In this document: one piece after another, positions 1-14,023 of the stretch | Layout of the letters: every line of letters starts with the position of its first letter | Numbering within the stretch: the stretch's first letter is position 1 | Source of the DNA: Anaspis maculata | Lineage: Eukaryota > Arthropoda > Insecta > Coleoptera > Scraptiidae | Length of the DNA: 64,000 nt | Reading direction: 5' to 3' | NCBI GenBank assembly: GCA_949128115.1 | Contig: OX421965.1 | Coordinates: forward strand, 53,624,012-53,688,011 | The notes under the pieces: model-generated | Database searches by the model: none | Seen by the model: only the letters and a program-made list of their open reading frames with translations | What the model was told of the DNA's origin: nothing | Position numbers and translations under genes: made by a program

Positions 1-1787
1 CTGATTGTACCAGATCATTCAACGCGCATGTCAAGTTCGAGGTTTTTGCAAAAAGATTAAGCGGAAGGTTGGATTTGATTGGCCAGTTGTTCAGGATTAT
101 TGAAAGGATCGGAACATGACGGCGGCGGCGGCGTATTTGCTATACCCTTCAGAAATGAAAACAAGAGGTGTTGGAGAAGCATAATTTTGAGATATGATGA
201 TAATATTCCGAAGGTTAGTGATCAAAAATCTAATGGACCCTGCTGTTTTGACCGCCATATTGGAAATATCGAAGATTGAATGTGCTTTCATATGACACCT
301 GAACCATTTCTGTGCGACTCGCGGTTCTTGAGCTAGAGCTTCTGGGAGTAGAAATTTTTGGTGCCGAAATAATCACCTGTTCGGGTTGTGCCAGGTCCAT
401 CAATGTTGATGATCTGTGATAAATTACAACGCGTGATTGATGGTTAACTTGATTATCACATTGTGGTGATCCATTGGCGAAGTCAAGTAGGCGCGGTAAT
501 TTTTGACACGCTTGAAATCCTTCCATCTGTTCCTTGCTACATGCCAGGGCCGTTTTGGGGTAACATAACCGATTTCTTCACATGTTCATGCAATATTTTA
601 CAACGCATTTTGTTACTTGTGGAACTCGATATTGTAGCCGCTTTGTCCGGTGTCTGGTGTCCGGTGGACCGGTGGTGTCCGGTGTCCGGAAATGAAACAA
701 ACTTCTCTCAGACCAGACGCCCTAGCTTTCTAAATTTTTCGCTGATACATAACTGTCACCTAGGCTGTCACCACCTAGGCCTGCCGGTCTAGGCTATATT
801 GAATTTTCGTATTGTGCCGCCAACGATGAGAAAACCGTTCACGATGAATTTGAAATAACACGAATATTGCAATTTCTTCCAGACCTGAAAGTAATACTTT
901 ATGTAGGCGAATCTTTAGGGTTTGACGGAGTCAGTCATACCTGTATCCAATGGGGTACTTGCCATTAGAATATATTTAGCTGGAAATACTTTTGATTGCT
1001 AGTATAAGGGGAAAGAGGACTCTGCTGAAGATTTTACAAAAATCTGGTCATTTTCTACAGAAATAAACGAATTTAAAAAAATCCGTCTAAAAGCTTCACG
1101 TCAGGACAGAGATTTTGAGTGGAGTTGGTCTGACTGTATGACAATGGAATAATCATGAATGTCAGGAATGTCACTATGACAGTGTCACTTAGAACATGCT
1201 CGCCAAACCGGTTTCCTTTCGAACTCTCCTACCATGGGCAATAGAGCCGAACAAAATTTCGAAGAAACCGACTTCAGAAACCTCTCATGATACTGTCTCA
1301 GTCGAGATAATTCATTCCTCGGGAAAAATCTGGAAGATCAGCAATAGCACATAAATAAGACGTTGAAAATGAACAGTGAGCTTTTAAAGGTACGCATCAT
1401 TATCATACAATTGAGGATAGGTAATACTTTAGAGCTACAAGGGATCCATGTGTGGAGGTCGCAATGAATCTCGAAATAAAACTTGGGGGGCAGGAAGACT
1501 GATGTGCAAAATGGAGCCGAGGGTCACGCCACATCAGAGCACCGGTGACAAACATGTAGAAAGCTTTCTGGTGGACAGCACTAAAGACTGAAGAAAGAGA
1601 CTGGTTAGGTTGACCAAGAAATTAAGAAAACGCGTTTTCTTAGGTAGGTACTTACCGCGTAGGTCAAAGCCACAGTTAAAGCCAAAAAAAAGGGCATAGG
1701 AAGAAATAAAACTATAGGGTCGGCGGTTTGACGTTCAGTCAGACTCAGATTTGAGATGATACGATTTCAAATTTTGAAGACAACACC
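1..1787. other. No gene seen; AT-rich sequence
   Basis: No coding exon or recognisable element end is supported here. The only structure I see is a short GC-rich run at about 644-693 built from repeats of TCCGGTG and GGTGTC. Several short open frames overlap on both strands and lack any codon pattern or domain. Confidence 0.5.
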
Positions 1788-1985
1788 TTGACAACGTTAT
1801 ATCGTTGCCAACCCAACAAGGAAAAAGTGCCTTTGTCCATGTCACAAATATGTTTTAAAAACACCTACTACGACCTAAATTTTAAGAATATGCGAAAAAA
1901 AAACACGTTCTTCTATATTTTTTCAGCCATACTATCGATTGAGCCAATAAGAAAAAGACAAGTATACCCCATTTATTCAGTATTT
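1788..1985 (+). repeat. Dispersed repeat, copy 1
   Basis: This segment matches about 31600-31790 in inverted orientation. Shared landmarks are a GTCACAAATAT block, a TTTTAAGAATATG-like block, ATCGATTGAGCCAATAA and a CCCCATT block, in the same order. The second copy lies inside the 31349-32329 foldback, so this is probably a solo fragment of the same family. It contains a short open frame of no evident meaning. Confidence 0.5.
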
Positions 1986-1989
1986 TTAA

Positions 1990-3297
1990 CGAGCCTGATT
2001 TAATTGTTCTTTTCACCCGCCCACATATCTGATGTACGTTTTTATTTCGTTTTAATTAGGTTTAATTCTGCGCTGCCGGTGCTTCGCTCTCTCACCCTCG
2101 CGTTTTTATTTTGCAAACTCGAAATATACAAGATCAAACGTTCGAGATTAAAGAACCGTTAATGCAGCAATAAACGTGAAAAAGAGCAGAAAGAAACATC
2201 CAAAGAGAGAAGGCTCCACGTTCGCAGCGTCGTCGTGATTACGACCCAAGATGGCGCCACAGGTCATCCTCCCAGTGTTACATCCCTGAACTTTCTCACG
2301 GGTCGACGTGCCCAGCACCGAGAGAGACCTGCTTAAGCGCGCGTCTTAACAACCGTAAGTTTTGCATGTTTTCTCCCTTTTCCAATTAAGACGTCTCGAA
2401 TTCCAACGACGAAAATTCCGAGTCATTATTATGGTCGTCGTCGTGTGCGTCATGTCGACCCCAGCGGTTGTACGAAGCTATTCACAATCAATTTTGGCTT
2501 CAGATATAGGAAGTCTTATTGTTGAGGCGAATTATTAAAATTTCGGAAAGTTGCCCGCCTTCACTCACCCCATCATCATCACCACCACCGGCTCAGCATA
2601 ACGTTATTCCCTCTCCTGTTTCGATTCCAGGAGAAAATTCCGCCGTGGGCCGCGTTATTAATAATAATAAACTCGCAAGAATTTGACGGAGAGCGGTGTA
2701 ATGTCGCATTTTCGTCATTCATGATTGATGTCAATTTGCCCGGGTCTGTAAAGCGAAAGAATTTTCTTATTACGCAAATTGAGCCTAATCCCAGTTTGAT
2801 GCATGGAAATAAGGTTAAATCTCGAGGGTTTGTTGGAGGTGCCCCCGGCAGCGCGGCCTTCGTAAGCTAATAATAAATAATTGTAGAGCGTTCCCGTTCT
2901 TAGTGATCGTCATCTTGACAGCTTACACGCTTGTCTATGTTGTAATTTAAATGTCAGCCAAGGACACAACTGATGGACATCTTGGGCTAGGATCCTGCAA
3001 ATCACTATATTGATGTGCGTCTGCGGAGACTTAATACTTGATGAGTTGTCGTGGCTAATGAAGTTTTCTCATGAGGCCAGCAGTTCTGTCATGAATCTCA
3101 GTGTCTGACACACCGACTTCCGTTATAATCATCTTTATCGGTTGATCTGAACTGGAACAATATTTATTTTCACTTCTGCGAGTAAAATGCGAGCTGATGT
3201 ATCGTCGTGGCCCCTTGAATCGGAACGATTTTTTATCGCATTACCGGAGATATGTGAAATCGCAATGCGTCGACATGGCTTCCAGTGACAGTAATAC
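1990..3297. other. Non-coding stretch with a regulatory-like island
   Basis: No coding exon is supported. Positions about 2210-2360 are GC-rich and end in CAACC followed by GTAAGT, which could be the donor of a non-coding first exon, but nothing else supports that. Positions about 2630-2900 look unlike the surrounding repeats. They carry TGATTGAT (Pbx/Hox-like), CCTAATCCC (Otd/Bicoid-like), ATGCAT and several TAATAA runs. I infer a possible conserved regulatory element from motif density only. Confidence 0.3.
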
Positions 3298-3303
3298 AGC
3301 TTT

Positions 3304-3909
3304 GATCACATACTTAAATAGCTATACCGCTCATGAACCTATTGCGCATTCTGCTGCGCCGCGTAATAAAAGGAGTTAGAGAATGACGCCATCTTGATGG
3401 TTAATTTCCAGTGTATCTCAAAATACCGAGCTATATAGCTACCACAAAATATCCTAAGGCCCGTGAAACTGATCAAACCTTCTGCAATTTTACAATAGCG
3501 ATCCAGTTTTCTCAAGTACCATCACGTAAGTGTATTTAGTTTTCTTGAAATTACGAAATACTCACATCGAGTTGGATGGTTGGGAGTCACTGTACTCTAA
3601 GTAAACGAAACGTCAAGTGACAGCTTTTTGACAGTGTAAATAAACATCACGTAGTTAACCGAACTTTTGGATGCTGGAATGATCGCACACCTTTTCTTCA
3701 CCTGTTGATTCCCACTTGATGTTATTAGTGTTGATTCCACGTACTTTGAGGGAGAAATAAAATGATGTCGTGCTTAGTCAAGTGGCCAACTAGCGAAGTG
3801 GTGCCAGTCCACACCACCCAAAGTCCCTAAATAACCATCAAGATGGCGGCGCCCATAATTACAAGTGTCGGACGTCTCCCTTGCGCGGTATAGCTATTCA
3901 AGTATGTGG
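3304..3909. repeat. Short-arm inverted repeat element
   Basis: Two blocks recur in inverted orientation. Positions 3304-3330 pair with 3886-3909 (the CACATACTTAAATAGC core against its complement), and 3378-3401 pair with 3829-3853 (the CGCCATCTTGATGGTTA core). The interior of about 430 bp has no open frame. This fits a decayed MITE or foldback element, though the outer boundaries and target duplication are not resolved. Confidence 0.5.
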
Positions 3910-3919
3910 CTTTGATAGC

Positions 3920-6900
3920 AAGTCATCAATTGGCTTGCTTGCAGTGCAGTTCTCCGGGGTTGTAGGGAAGTCAGTTACTTCTACAGCAGTTCTTGATTTG
4001 GCAGACGGATGGTTTATAGTGAATCGCATGAACTATACTTATCGTCCTTGCTACGCCTGCATCCTGTGTTACAGTGTCGGTGGCTGGTCATCTATGTAAG
4101 GCATGTGGTTCGTCCCACTTACGTTTTGAATTGGAAATTGTTGTTTGGAAGCATCCTGTTTCATGTACCACGCATTGTAGTGACCAGACTTCCTGAAGTT
4201 TTACCAGTGATGAACTCTTTTTGAGCCTGTGGTAGCATTTTAACAAATGTGATACTGTGGTACTCCCCCTTTTTTTGTTTGTACGTTGGTACCTGAAGTA
4301 GGTACAGTCGTTGACGTTCGTAGTGTTTACCGATGGGAGAGGGAGATGGCGCTGGCGCGCGAGCGGCAGCCGCGGGCACACAGAGAAGGAATTCAGCTGT
4401 GGCGAAGAACACGTGATTTTCAGTGCAACGAGAGTGCGTCGTTTTTACAATTTCAAGGTCCGTCTTTCTTTGATTATTGTACCCTAATTTTGGCTTCCAC
4501 CCACTCACCACATTATGCATTTCGATACCTATTTCGAGGTTTCAGTAATTGTTTCTTTTCCACAAGTTACGTCACAAACAGTAAGACGACAAAAACAATC
4601 TCTGCTAGGCCAAATTAGGCCGCTAAATAGAAAACAGTACTTTTTATGATTCTTTCACATTTTATTGTTCATTGTCGGGTTATACATGAAAATAAAGGAA
4701 GGAAAGAAGACTTGCACGCTTCTCCGTGTCCGGGGGAGGGGGTCCTCCTGCTCGTATGAGTCTGCCTTGTTGAGTCCACTAACCTGTTCTTATTTGGGGG
4801 GAAATTATGTAAGACGAAGAGAGGGCCATAGATTGGCTCGAGTCGATTTTCTTGTATGTGATTACTGTTTTCTAACCATTGTTTTGTTTTCTATGTAATC
4901 ATGTATCTGTGGGGTTTTTGATGGGTAACTGCTGGGAATTTCGGGCGAATGCGTTATAGATACTTCTTCCTTCCGTTTGCTTACAAAAAGTATGACCAAC
5001 TCCAGCTTCTCGACTTATTTATCTCTCACCTGTTCCTTGTTTATCTATATACCTATTTATCTCGCATTTGTTTTTTTGTTTATTCACTTACACCATTACT
5101 TATTGTTTGTTTCTTGTTTATTTACCTACACCACTACTTATCATTTGTGTCTTGTTTATTTATCTACTTGTTTACCGATCATTTATTATTTGCTTACTAT
5201 TCTATCAATTTGACTTCTTTTGTTTGTAAAGTGTAAAATAAATTGCTGAGCGTAAAGTTTTCTCCAAAGCGTAAGCGCACGAGTTTCCTTTTGTTGTTGC
5301 GTGAATAACTTGTAAACAAAACAAACGTTTCAAAGAGGTTCAAGCACCGATTCACGCTGGCTTGATCAATGCATTACTGGAGTGACTTCTCTGTCATTTC
5401 ATCATGACTCATTCTCACTTAACTTTTGTTCAGATCATTTTGGAAAGGGATTTTTCAGCAATCAAGCAGGCTATACGCATGGGTTTCTTTGACGTATTCT
5501 TCCCATGTGTGCCTGTCAGCAAATACGTCACTTTTTCATTGCGATCAAATTGACAGTTTAACATGTTCCATAATTTCTTGTTTTGCTTTATTAATCTGAT
5601 TTTGTGTTCATTTTATTGTTGTAAATTCCTGAATTGTCTAAATGATTTGTAATGATTTTTCTTGTTTCATTTGTTTGTTTTTTGTTGCTCTTTATTCATG
5701 TGGTGTCATTTTATCACTGTCAATTTCTTGTTGTGAGGTGTTTTGAGAAAAAAAAACAAATTCATTCAAAACTTTACAATTGATTTTCAATAAACATTCA
5801 TTTTGCTTGTGATTCATTCGCGTTTCATTCAAGAATCAAACCCCATCCCTAAGGACACATTCTCATCTCGAATAAGAACTCACCCAACGTAGGTAAAAGG
5901 TAAACGACGTGGGGAAGGGGAGGAACAACGACGATCACTGCCAACATCGAAAACGAGGTTACACTTCAGAAATGGTGCCGTGACCAGGATACACTACAAC
6001 ACCTACTTATGACATCAATAAATTGAAATTGTTGTGAGTTTTTTAAGTGGTATAATATTCCACAACGCATTGTGATGCAAAACAAGCAACTTCAACTTAT
6101 CACTCTGATGAATATTTTTCAAAATACTGGTAGTTGTCCTTCAGTCATTGTGGTGACGAAGTCGTAGTTACATGAATTAATTACCGGAGCGTAACTCGCC
6201 TCCCTTGTGTCTTCCACTAGACCGTGCATGATACGACCATTGTAATCAAAGGTGTAATAATTGTTGATTGCGCAATTCGCCTGGCCAACTTGCCAAACTA
6301 TTTTGAACATTGTCCCCGTGCTTCTGTTTTGCGTTATTTTCGTTAAACTGGATGATAATCGAAATAATGGCCGTAAACCGTTATGGCACGTTGAATTGTC
6401 TGGGCACAATAGACTGTCAGCTCGATAGCGGAGTGGTTAAGCGAAAGTTAATGTGCCTTTTATTGCTTTAAAATGTGCTTTTGTCAATGCTATGCCCGCC
6501 GGTTAGCGCACAGATTAAGCCAATTTTGCCTAAACGGCGATGCAAGGAGCCGATAAAAACTGCGGTAATGATGCCGAAACGCCGTGCGAGAGCAGACCAG
6601 TTCAACTCCTTCGTTATCAAGAATGAAGTTCGGCATGGAAGTTGGGGTTCGGAGGACCTAATTTCGCCAAACATTATTTTGTTGTTTGCGCAACTTCCCA
6701 GAAGCGAAGAAGGAGGAGGCAGATCTGCTATTTTGTTTTAGTCAATCGCAAGATGGGCTTTAAGCTAAAATATGACATCCAATCAAAGTGGGGAATTTTT
6801 CCATTGACGGAGACGACGACGACGCTCGGAATTTGTGTTTGAACGAAATTTCCATTTTCGGGGCGATTTGCGATTTCAAATCAATCTTACTAACCTAATT

Positions 6901-8390
6901 TAAAGTCCCTTCGTTTTCGCATTTGAACACTTCCAAGGAGAGGAGAGAGCGTTTTAGTTGATTAAGAAAATAATTAATGCCCTCGCCAGACACAGAAAAC
7001 GTAGCTAGTTCAACTGGAGTCTTATTTACTGCATTTGCGAACAACAGACGAGAGCTTGATGTCGTTCTGTTATTGATTAAAGATTAAAGTGAGGACGAGG
7101 AGCTGGTGTCAAATTTTTCATCGTCATTATTGGCTATTGTTCAGGTTTAAAGCCATTGATCTACAAATTAATCAAAATGTAATACAATACAACCATTCAA
7201 GATAGTAGTTAACGAGAACCAAGAATTTCGTGTTCCACCACTGCAGATTTAATTTTAAATCGATAAGTTGTTATTGATTTGTTATTATTATCAATGATTC
7301 AGTCCTTCACTTAGTACTACTGAAAAAGACTCACGAATCGACGGACACCGATGTTTCGGCAATGCATGTCTCTTCAGCGTATCTAGCGCCGAAACTATGA
7401 GTAAATAGTGATGGGCATGAAGCCTTGATCGATACTGTTAAACCACTTCCACATCTTATCTATTCCCCTCCTATAGATCTGCTGCTTTTCTCTCAAATTT
7501 CGCACATGGCCGAAATCTCATTGGATTAAATCCTTTGAAACACCAACACCGTATTGTGTTGTGTAGAAGTAGAGGCTGAAAAATAAAAAGAATGCGGAAC
7601 TCCTAGTATTATAGTATGCGGGTATGAAAATAATTACCGGAATCCTGGTCGTGCAAATGTTACAATTCATACCTATAATAGAAATGCGGCGGCTAAGTGG
7701 AAACGCCGAGCGGTCGTCGGTCGAAAAACAAATTTCCATATTTCATTGCTCTACATGCCGGCGCAAATTAGATTGGGGTAGTATGGTGTTGTAGTCCAGG
7801 GATAAAAACACGCGACGTGGCTGGCTTTGCCCGAAGCTCCCGTCGCATGACGAGCATCACTGAAGTGGATTGGACATTGCGTCAATATTGTTTACAGTGT
7901 ATGTTTCGAATTAATCACCAACTTTAATTGGATTCGCGTCTTTTTAATAATCTCCAGAGTTGATTCTGTCACCTCTGGTGCCCGTTCAAGCCAGAGGTGG
8001 AAAATTATCAATCATGAAGTTTTGATGATGATGATGCCTGTACACAGTGTCGTGTGTTCCCAGTTCCAATTTCCTCCAAACTCGCCCAAAATCATTACTC
8101 ATTTATCTGATTATTAGAGTTGTTACCTGCCGCAACCGCAAGGAAAAAGTCACTTGATGGGCTTGAGCTTCACTTCAACCACCTACGCGTAATAATGAAT
8201 GATGGGGGTCTAGCCATGCATGGTAATGGGAAAACTAACTCAAATGAAACGTCGAATTTTATTCTCATGATGAAATTGAACGATCCATTATTATTAAGCA
8301 TATTAGTGCGGTTAGCCATTAAGTCAATTATTTTGGCCTTCGAGTACCTATCCAGGAAAGTAGCAACAGGCTGACTGGCAATCTTCGGTT
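3920..8390. other. No gene seen; unassigned sequence with a small tandem repeat
   Basis: Short open frames occur, but none shows a domain or splice-supported exon. Positions about 5060-5175 hold a degenerate tandem repeat of roughly 38-40 bp, with units containing CTACACCACTACTTATC and CTTGTTTATTTA. A GC-richer patch at 6470-6740 is open on both strands and is not assignable. A GATGATGATGATG run lies near 8022. Confidence 0.45.
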
Positions 8391-8609
8391 TTGTTTAGTG
8401 ATTTTGAAAATACGCTTTCACTTTCCCGGCCCCCCACCAACATAGATAGAAGAGAAAGTATTGTAATCGTGCAAAAAACAGTTTTTGAATTTCGACGGTT
8501 ATATCCATTTTGAGGTCCCCCAAGAGGATTAAGATCATTTCTAGAATGATATCTGTCATTAGGTGTATGTGTGTCTGTCGGTTTGTAATCTTCCACGATA
8601 ACTGCGGAA

Positions 8610-9080
8610 CCGTTGATCGACTTGAAATTCAGTATGCAGATATGGTCCTGCTGTCGAATGAGCCCATTTGTTATCTGTCAGACAGATGTGTCCCTATCAG
8701 ACAATGATAGAAGCTTATTCTCACGAAACTTGACTTGCGATAGGTCATTTTGAAAGCCTCAAAAAACTATTCTCTAAACCCTATTCAGAACAGTAGCAGT
8801 AGCAGTTGAAGGTATTTCTCCCTCCGTTAATTTCTTTATCTGTTACCTGCCAAATAATAAAAAATGCCAAAGTTTGAAACTTTGCCACTTGATTATTCAA
8901 AATCTTTCCGATGGATTGGAACCAAATTTGTCAGGAAGTATCACAAGCAAGCAAATTGTTTGAAGCATCACAACCAAAGAATCAAATTAAGTCTGCAGGC
9001 GTTATGAATTTTCAAAGTTTCTCCTGGCCGCCACCACTTGGACTTGGGCTGTTGACGTGACTCTTGGCCCATTCCATTTC
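8610..9080 (+). repeat. Direct repeat, copy 1 (pairs with 10570-10985)
   Basis: This segment aligns collinearly with 10570-10985. Both start at a GATCGA block, share GTCGAATGAGCC, then an ACTTGACTTGC block and GGCGTTATGAATTTTC near the end. Divergence is noticeable with many small indels, so the copies are old. It contains no gene. Confidence 0.6.
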
Positions 9081-10569
9081 TTTGTCAACCAAACCGGTGT
9101 GTTTAGTTACATTTTATCTAAAGTACGGAACAAAAGTTGTGTCACCCCCTAAATTTTCATCGGTTTTCAAAACTAATTATCTTCGAATTCTCTTGGGCGA
9201 TTTCAGATTCCTTTCAACTGGTAGACAGTACAAGTCTTCTCTAACAAAATCTTGTTTTTGCGAAATATGAAATATGTGAAATTAGGTTTGTAGAGGGTGA
9301 AGCATCAAACAGTGCCAAATTGATGGAAGCTACGTGATCCCCCATTTTCTTAAAAAAAAATTTTTAGGCGATCACCTAAAAACACGGTGTTCAGAGTGCT
9401 CTGTTGCGGCCCTAAAGTTGAACTTTTTGTAGGGTTATGTCAAAATCATTTCACGGCCGCTAGACTTCACTTGTTTCTTTCGCTGAGGCACGGGTTGCAT
9501 AACTAAGGTTCCAAAGTATTTTCTGCTAATTCACGAAATTGTGATTAATCTAGTTTATATTGAATTACCACAAGAATAAGCCTCAGAAGGTCGAATAAGG
9601 CATGGTACGAATTTTATCAATCCCACCCGCAGACAAATTCGCAAAATCGCAGCCAGTATAATGGTGAAATGAAATTGGGTCATGTTGGTACCATGCGTTT
9701 TGTTGACTGTCAATGCAATGTCAATAATTATTGCTATTGCCACATTCTTTGACTGTCACAACTCACAATTTACAATGAATTTACCGTGGCGTCGCCCGTC
9801 CGTCTCCTAGTCCCACGCCGTGGCGGCTTCCAGATTCCAGAAAATAATGACCTGCATCATGTGACAGCATATGGTAACGCCAAAAAGACGCCAGCCTGGT
9901 AATTTCGGAAAAGAGCTCCAAGGTAGGAAGATGCCTCATAAGTGGTAAATTTGTCGGAGAAAAAGGCAAGAAAAGTAGGTTCGAGGTTCGGTCTAGTTAT
10001 TACCCTTCTTTGATCTGGCCCATTCGACGAAAATTTCGTATTTTTTTTAGAGATTTGACATTTGACACAATTTCTCCGGCAGCAGATGCAAAGTTGCTGC
10101 ATTTGCGGCTTCGCTTATTTCCGGCGGAGTTTCAGAATTGTATGAATCACTCGTTTTTCTCCATACAAAGATTTAAGAAAGTGACACGGATATAAAAGAA
10201 TTGACAGAATTGTCTTGTTAAGTTTGTTTGTCATTGGTAACTATGTTTCCATAAAAATGCAAAGCATAAAATCAACAGTAAAGGGATGAGAGTAAAAACT
10301 GATTATTTTCATGATTTTTTTTCTGTGAATCGCTTAAAAAATGTTGTATGGACCTGGGTCAAAGGTCCTTTTTTTACCTCACCTGATTCATCCTGACCAA
10401 AACTTCAGATTTGGCCAAAAAAGATCACCTGTACGGCCTTGGTACATGAATAACTATTTTCCCAATTTAGAAACAAAATTCATGGAGAGTGACGAGGAGA
10501 GTGATGTCTTACCTCGGGATGGTTTTTTGATTTTCTGCCCTATTTTGATGATATTGATATTGATTTCGA

Positions 10570-10985
10570 TCTGATCGATTCGAAATTCGGTATATGCAGA
10601 CATGGTTTTGCTGTCGAATGAGCCTATCAGTTTTTTGCTGGCATCTGTCAAACAGAAGTGTTACTATCAGAAAATGACAGAAGCCTATTCTCACGGAACT
10701 TGACTTGCAATATGTCATTTGAAAGCCCTTCAAAAACTGTATTCAAAACTATAAAAATTTTGTGTTCATTTATCATCTGTCAAGTATTAAATAATGTCAA
10801 AGTTCAAAATTTCACCATTCAATCATGCAAAATCTATCCGATGTATTTGAATCAAATTTGGGAGAAAGCAACACAACAAAAGAATCAAATCAAGTTTGCA
10901 GTTGCAGTTTTTGACCATTTTCGGGTCGGGCGTTATGAATTTTCAAAATTTCTTTTAGCTGTTGCCACCCGAGAGAGACTTTAAC
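10570..10985 (+). repeat. Direct repeat, copy 2 (pairs with 8610-9080)
   Basis: Collinear with 8610-9080, with the same landmarks in the same order. It lies in extra sequence that interrupts the left arm of the mosaic foldback, so it probably arrived as a separate insertion of the same repeat family. A short open frame spans part of it but shows no domain. Confidence 0.6.
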
Positions 10986-12364
10986 CCGGGTTTTGACCAC
11001 TCTACTCAAAAATTCATTTTTTCTTGAGGATCGACTTTTTTTCAATAATTTTAACTGATATAAAAAAGAGATTGGATTAGGCGTCGTGTAGACCTTTTTT
11101 AAAATTGACACAGCTTTGGTTCTCCGACGGTAACTTTCTCAAAATGAGTTTTGCTCATTCCGTGAATTGGAAAAACTGCAATGCAAACTTCAACATGCGG
11201 TGAGCCCGCATATTTATTTTAGGTGCAGACGAAATGAAAGTTGGAGAATAGGTAGATTGAGATAATTTTGGAGGGAAAGTTTTTGAATTCGGACCTACGG
11301 TTTTCGAGTTTTTCTCCATGGGCATTTTCTCCGACTTTTCATCCCGTGAGCAGATTTCCATCATTTTTTTCAAACAATAGGTAACTGACTCTTGAATATT
11401 TTCCAACCCAAGTTTTTTCCAATTTCCCAGGAATTTCCCTGTTGAAAATGTAAACCAGCCTTGGTGATCAATACCGGACTTGAATGGTGAAGCTTAGAGT
11501 GAAGCCCAATTTGACGATTTTCACAATAAGATGATTTGGGAAAAGACTTGAGGTTTTCCCAGACAATTCAAATTTACTGAAACACAGTTTTTAATTTCTG
11601 GATAATCTGTGAATGAAGTCAAAGTGACATAGTAGCCAAAATTCGAAAAGTCAGTACACCCGAGTCAACAGCTGCCTGCTGTGCACGTTTTTAAGGGGCA
11701 ATCACTGTACGGGTGAGTGTTTTTTTCAAACACCCTGTATGCCAAATTCATTTCCTATTCTTAAATGGCAGTTTTTGCCAAAATCCACCAGCACTATGTT
11801 GAAAAATCGGTTACGTCACCCCAAAACTTTTCTGACTGGTATCAGGAACCTATGAAAAATTTTCTTCGAAACGTCATTTTGGGTAAAAATTTGGAATTGG
11901 GGAGAAAGATTGAAAATAACTTGCAGGAGATTGAGAATTGTGTTTTCCGAGAAAACCTGGGATCGTTTTCCAAATAATTTTATTGTAAAAATCGTCAATT
12001 GAGGCTTCACTCCAAATTCCATCATTCAAGACCGGTCTCGAATTTCAAACCGAACAGATTAACAGTTCGGCTGTTTTCGTGGGAGATTACGGACAGACAC
12101 AAATATTCTTCAAAAAAATCGAAATAGGGCTGGAAATCAAAAACCGTCCCGAGGTAAGACATCGCTCTCTACGAATTTCGTTTCTGGATTGAGAAGAAAA
12201 AATCGAGAAAATGGGCGATCATGGAACTTTTCATCAATTTGGCACTATTTGATGTGTCACCATGTACAAAACCTTATTTGACATATTTCTATTTCGCAAA
12301 AACAAGATCTGATAGCTAAAAAACTGTGCTATTCACCAGGTCAATCCAAAATCGCCCGAAAGAA

Positions 12365-14023
12365 TTAACCCCTTTGGTGCCGTTGATGCGTAAATGCAAC
12401 ATTTCAAAATTAATTTTTTTCTTATATGAAGTAGACGTTTTTCCAAGTAGCTATTTTTTTCTCACATCCATCAAGGTTTCAAGTGGCTGAAAACTTTTTT
12501 GTTCCACATCTAGATTTTTTTTCAAATTCTAGAAAAATATTTGAATTGACAATTCTGGTGTAGCCTGCACGTTTCTACGTATATGCCTATAAAAATATCA
12601 AATCTGCTTGTATCTTCAAAATTATTTGTTTTCACACAGGCAAGACTTCAATAATAACCAAATTGAGAGAATTGCAAAAAACTTTCACAGAAAAAAATTA
12701 CACTGCTGTGAACATAATGTTGCGTTGGCGCATCAACGGCCGAATTCATCATACTTTCTAACACACATTACTTACGTACACTTTATATTCCTTTGCGCTT
12801 GCTTGTCTTTCTATTACACTTTCTGGATTTCTTTCGATGGCATAAGATATTCCTCCGATATCGGTTCATTTTCACGTGTTATAGTATTGTTACACGTAAG
12901 ATACTGTTCAATAAACATGCGTGAAAAGTGAAGAAACAACCGAACAATTACACTTTGGAAATTGGAAGCTGAATCAGAAGATCTCGATTCCAAAGATGTA
13001 ATTGCCGTGATTATTCCACCAGCAATGGATGCCAAACTTTCTAAAAAATATTTCAGAATCACAAGAAAGAAGTCTTCGAGTGAAAATGAAAGAAGAACTT
13101 GGCGGTAACACTCCCCAAGGAAATATCTTGTATCCTCTTCTATAACGAACTACTGGACGGATTTGTTGATTTTTCTATGAAATATGCCGATGATGAGCGA
13201 TATGACTTCAAATTCAATATATGATAAGAGATGATCTAAAAAAATTCATTGGAAATATGATTTTTTCCGTGATATCACAATTTACCTCAAATGGATAAAT
13301 ATTGGAGGAGAAATGAAGACAAAATTGTGCCATTAGTAGAAAAAATGTATATGAGCAGAAATAGGTTTGGAAATATAAAAAGACAGCTGCATGTGTCGGA
13401 CAATGGGCATTGAGCAACTTGACAAAGGGGACGAATTCACCGAATCGCGTCCATTTTTGGACAAAATCAACAAGAAAAACTCTCCAGTTTGGCATATTCG
13501 AGCTGCCTGATGAGCTTCGCAAAGATAACGTCGGAATTTGATCAGAGAAGACGAGGAAAAAACCCGCAAAAGGTGTAGGAAATGTCAGTGCCAGACCATA
13601 TTTCCCTGTAGCAAGTGAATTGTCCATTTACATCCTCACTGCTTCCGCAACTTCCATTTAATCTAAAAATTCATCAAACTACCATTTGTAATTATTATCA
13701 TTATCATTATTATTAGGTGCTTTTTTTTTGAATTCACTCTTTTTGTTCTTCCCATTCAGTATTTTCTATTCACCGAATCTTGTTTACATTTCAAAAATTT
13801 GTTGAAAAATCAGATACCTATGTAATATGAACGCATCATTTTTACTGACATTTGTTAACTGATCACGCCAATGATGCGTGAACGCAACATTAATTTTTGG
13901 AAAAACTGGTAGCGGTAAAAAATTTTTTTTCTATATTCCTTCATTCTGAAGCTCTAGGAACTAGAATTGAGAAGAACAAACTGATTGTATAATTATTTCT
14001 ACCATTGGCCATTAATGGGTTAA
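12365..14023 (+). mobile_element. piggyBac-family DNA transposon, internally deleted remnant
   Basis: The element is bounded by TTAA at 12365-12368 and 14020-14023, starts CCCCTTTGG and ends AATGGG, as expected for piggyBac (TTAA target, CCC...GGG ends). The inverted copy of the host sequence at 9120-9200 shows the uninterrupted arm with AATT at the matching place, which supports the insertion point. Two subterminal blocks with GATGCGT and GCAAC are in direct orientation near the ends. The interior carries broken transposase coding on the plus strand. The flanking sequence is the right arm of the 8.4-14.1 kb foldback. Confidence 0.8.
12945..13645 (+). pseudogene. piggyBac transposase remnant
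   Basis: Coding fragments appear in order on the plus strand in shifting frames. First is an acidic N-terminal stretch with an IPP motif near 12960-13030. Next, at 13235-13260, is FIGNMIF. At 13289-13409 is a run that includes DKYWRRNEDK and MSRNRFGNI followed by LHVSDN, typical of the DDE_Tnp_1_7 N-terminal half. At 13420-13512 a stretch has RPFLDKINKK. Finally, at 13571-13645, is a C-terminal cysteine-rich finger starting CRKCQC and ending CFRNFH, in which a TGA at 13616-13618 stands where a cysteine is expected. The catalytic DDE core between these is deleted. The product would cut and paste DNA at TTAA in intact relatives; this copy cannot. Confidence 0.75.

Noticed and set aside
4286..4618. 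110-codon frame on the plus strand overlapping a 119-codon frame on the minus strand
   Set aside because: Both strands are open in the same bases with no domain or splice evidence, so neither is supported.
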